Origin: Nostoc commune NIES-4072
GTDB taxonomy: Bacteria > Cyanobacteriota > Cyanobacteriia > Cyanobacteriales > Nostocaceae
Direction: 5' to 3'
Assembly: GCF_003113895.1 (NCBI RefSeq)
Contig: NZ_BDUD01000001.1
Span: 3,586,004 to 3,650,003 of the forward strand
Length of the DNA stretch: 64,000 bases
Shown here piece after piece: positions 61,880 through 64,000 of this stretch. Position 1 is the stretch's first letter, and the number at the start of each line of letters is the position of its first letter. The notes under the pieces are model-generated. The model was not told where the DNA came from. It did no database searches and saw only the letters and a list, made by a program, of their open reading frames with translations. The translations under genes were made by a program, and so were the position numbers.

Positions 61880-63880
61880 TTATGATGCGAGTCTTCTTCT
61901 TGGTGCATCAAGAACAACTTCCGCGACTGAAAAATCACGTTTAATTTTCAAGTTGTTGAGATAAGCGATCGGATCATCGGCGTTAAAGGGAGTACCATCG
62001 AACAGTTGAATCGGTTGGCGAATATAGCTAATATCCAAACCTAATTCTCGTGCGGCGGTGCTGAAAACACGCACGCGACACACCCGTTCCACAACTTCTA
62101 CCCAATTTCTGGGGAAAGGAGTGTCACCCCAACGCGCCAATTGACTCATAATCCAAATTTGTTCAGTACGGCTGGGACGGTTGATCGCGGAATCGGAATA
62201 AAACTGGTGATGGGCATAGTCTCGCAACGGATGGTCTAAGTCACAGGTGAGACTATCTGGATCTTCGAGTTGAATGTATTCTAAATCAGTGCTGACGTAA
62301 TCTCGCCCGGCTAAAATTTGGCGAATTTCTTGGGTATTTTCAGGATTTGCACAATACACGCAAGCTTCCAACAATGCTTTGGTTAAGGCGATATGCGTAT
62401 TTGGATAATTTTCTGCCCAATCTTCCCGCACACCAAGAACTTTACCGGGGTGTCCCAACCAAACTTCTAAGTCGGTAGCGATCGTAAAACCGACATTTTC
62501 CACAGCAGCGCGGTAATTCCAAGGTTCACCCACGCAGTAACCATCAATGCTTCCGGCTTTTAAGTCGGCTACCATCTGCGCTGGGGGAATGGTCTTCATA
62601 TCCACATCACTATCGGGGTCGATTCCACCAGCCGCTAGCCAGTAACGCAACAGCAAGTTGTGCATTGATGCGGCATGTACTACTCCCATTGTATGCCGTT
62701 GTTCGCGGGTGCAAAGCAGGTATCTTTTGAAGTCTGATAAGCTTTGCACGCCTTGGTCGTAAAAGCGTTTTGCTAAGGTGATGGCGTTACCGTTGCGAGT
62801 CATGGTAAGGGCAGTGACAACGGGTAGAGGTTGGTTATTATGTCCTCCCAAAGTTAGCCACATCGGCATCCCTGAAGGCATTTGAGCCGCATCTAAGTAA
62901 CCACCACTTATGCCATCTTCTATACCCCGCCAGCTACTTTCCCGCACTAGGTTAACTTCATCTAAACCGTGTTTGAGAAAGAAACCTTTTTCTTTAGCAA
63001 TTGCTAAGGGGGCGCAAGCTGTCAGAGGTAAAAAGCCAATTTCTAGGTTAACTTTTTCTAATCCATGACGGGCAATGTCAGCAGTTTTCCGCGCCCGAAT
63101 TTTCTTGATGCGTTTCTGCTGATTGAGGAAGTAAATCATCTCACTTCGCAAGCTGTAGTAGCTAGGATGTTCTACTACTTCCATCCGCTTGCGGGGTCTG
63201 GGAATATCCACTTCTAAAATATCGCCGATTTTAGATTCGGGGCCGTTGGTCAGCATCACAATTCTGTCAGATAACAGCACCGCTTCATCTACATCATGTG
63301 TCACCATCACGGCGGTAACTTGATTTTCTTCGCAGATTTGCATGAGTTGTTCTTGCAAATTGCCGCGTGTGAGTGCATCTAATGCACCAAATGGTTCATC
63401 TAGCAAGAGTAATTTGGGACGAATCGCTAAGGCGCGGGCGATCGCAACTCGCTGTTTTTGTCCGCCTGATAACATTCCTGGTTGTTTGTCAGCATGGGGA
63501 CGCAAACCCACCATATTTATATGTTTTTCGATAATGGCGTTGCGTTCGGCTGCGGGTAAACCTTTCATTACTGAGTCCACGGCGAGGGCAATATTTTCTC
63601 TTACCGTCCGCCAAGGTAATAGTGAATAATTTTGGAAAACCACCATTCTGTCTGGGCCAGGTTTGGTGATTTTTTGTCCTTCGAGAGTGACAATACCCTC
63701 AGTGGGCAAATCCAAACCCGCAATCATATTTAATAGAGTAGATTTGCCGCAACCGGAGTGACCAATCAAAGAAACGAATTCTCCTTTTTTAATTTGGAGA
63801 TCGATTCCTTTAAGGGCAATATATTTGCCACCACCAGTTAAGTCAAAAACTTTTTCAATTTGATCAACAGCTACAAACAT
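61880..63880 (-). CDS. nrtC: Nitrate/nitrite ABC transporter fusion subunit NrtC
   Basis: About 666 residues. The N-terminal ABC ATPase (1-260) has Walker [10 protein letters not shown], signature [14 protein letters not shown] and Walker [14 protein letters not shown] linker leads to a C-terminal NrtA-like solute-binding domain (about 280-666; [40 protein letters not shown]). That domain senses nitrate and lets the cell inhibit uptake when ammonium is present. The frame stays open to the right edge, but the extra 40 codons are mostly heptamer repeat, so I start at ATG 63880 ([14 protein letters not shown]). Confidence 0.94.
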   Translation of the reverse strand: MFVAVDQIEKVFDLTGGGKYIALKGIDLQIKKGEFVSLIGHSGCGKSTLLNMIAGLDLPTEGIVTLEGQKITKPGPDRMVVFQNYSLLPWRTVRENIALAVDSVMKGLPAAERNAIIEKHINMVGLRPHADKQPGMLSGGQKQRVAIARALAIRPKLLLLDEPFGALDALTRGNLQEQLMQICEENQVTAVMVTHDVDEAVLLSDRIVMLTNGPESKIGDILEVDIPRPRKRMEVVEHPSYYSLRSEMIYFLNQQKRIKKIRARKTADIARHGLEKVNLEIGFLPLTACAPLAIAKEKGFFLKHGLDEVNLVRESSWRGIEDGISGGYLDAAQMPSGMPMWLTLGGHNNQPLPVVTALTMTRNGNAITLAKRFYDQGVQSLSDFKRYLLCTREQRHTMGVVHAASMHNLLLRYWLAAGGIDPDSDVDMKTIPPAQMVADLKAGSIDGYCVGEPWNYRAAVENVGFTIATDLEVWLGHPGKVLGVREDWAENYPNTHIALTKALLEACVYCANPENTQEIRQILAGRDYVSTDLEYIQLEDPDSLTCDLDHPLRDYAHHQFYSDSAINRPSRTEQIWIMSQLARWGDTPFPRNWVEVVERVCRVRVFSTAARELGLDISYIRQPIQLFDGTPFNADDPIAYLNNLKIKRDFSVAEVVLDAPRRRLAS

Positions 63881-63903
63881 AGGATATTTGGTATTTAGTA
63901 TTT

Positions 63904-64000
63904 GGGCATTGGGCATTGGGCATTGGGCATTGGGCATTGGGCATTGGGCATTGGGCATTGGGCATTGGGCATTGGGCATTGGGCATTGGGCATTGGGCAT
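63904..64000. repeat. GGGCATT heptamer tandem repeat upstream of nrtC, running off the window
   Basis: Nearly 14 perfect copies of GGGCATT up to the right edge; true length unknown. Because 7 x 3 = 21, the repeat stays open in the nrtC frame, giving a false MPNAQCP repeat extension. It lies between nrtC and the expected nrtB. Confidence 0.95.

Noticed and set aside
63881..64000. N-terminal extension of NrtC with MPNAQCP repeats
   Set aside because: It is translated heptamer repeat; the ABC domain starts normally at ATG 63880.
1..64000. tRNA or rRNA genes
   Set aside because: No convincing cloverleaf or rRNA-like stretch was recognised by eye; a covariance-model search would be needed to exclude one.

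Overview
The window looks like a chromosomal segment of a filamentous, heterocyst-type cyanobacterium (Nostoc or a close relative). The reasons are the very frequent HIP1 palindrome GCGATCGC in genes and spacers, long runs of heptanucleotide short tandem repeats (GCGAATT, ACGAATT, AATGACT and GGGCATT types), several small palindromic repeat elements and MITEs, DUF3611 and DUF389 proteins, and a cyanobacterial NrtC with an ATPase fused to a solute-binding domain. I recognised no rRNA, tRNA or CRISPR array and saw no prophage.

Layout. 1-7.5 kb (minus strand): a glucan/glucose block with a partial GH15 glucoamylase, a cation-efflux protein, a COG0701 permease, an amylo-alpha-1,6-glucosidase-like debranching protein and an SDR of the glucose 1-dehydrogenase type. 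7.9-13.9 kb: a double VOC-domain protein, a VapB/VapC-like toxin-antitoxin pair, a DoxX + SMP-30/gluconolactonase pair, a GMC oxidoreductase and a glycine-zipper protein. Glucoamylase, glucose dehydrogenase and gluconolactonase could together take a glucan to gluconate. 14.4-25.8 kb: an RppA/RppB-like two-component pair followed by a membrane-protein island: two DUF389 proteins, two MscS channels (the first broken by a MITE), an SLH protein, a voltage-gated-type ion channel with an unusual pore motif, DUF2254 and a small membrane protein. The last three genes overlap start-to-stop. 26-29.4 kb: a vanadium haloperoxidase split by a complete insertion sequence with a 6-bp target duplication. 29.6-33.8 kb: a multidomain response regulator (REC-wHTH-HPt-REC-REC), a DUF4118/PAS histidine kinase and a CheY-like receiver.

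34-37.8 kb: DUF3611, secreted proteins, a paralogous pair of exported two-repeat proteins and a peptidoglycan-binding protein. 37.9-40.5 kb: a MarR regulator whose gene is bracketed by two copies of the same palindrome, followed by an ICMT-like methyltransferase and a ferredoxin-like/SCP2 fusion. 40.7-47.2 kb: a Na+/H+ antiporter, Uma2 nuclease, JAMM metalloprotease, small hypothetical genes and a graveyard of gene relics and repeat elements. 47.2-59.3 kb: an array of five RTX (haemolysin-type Ca2+-binding repeat) genes with shared leaders, shared 3' hairpins and a shared C-terminal export-type domain. One has lost its 5' half at an IS982-family element. 59.4-64 kb: a DUF58 protein and the distal half of the nitrate ABC transporter operon (nrtD, nrtC); nrtB and nrtA would lie beyond the right edge.

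The strongest structural signals are two insertions that can be removed exactly to restore reading frames (the MITE in mscS and the IS in the haloperoxidase), short repeats carried in frame inside several proteins, the expanded RTX family with a 20-residue rather than 9-residue repeat period, and the MarR gene with twin operators. All functional calls rest on reading motifs by eye; no database search was run.
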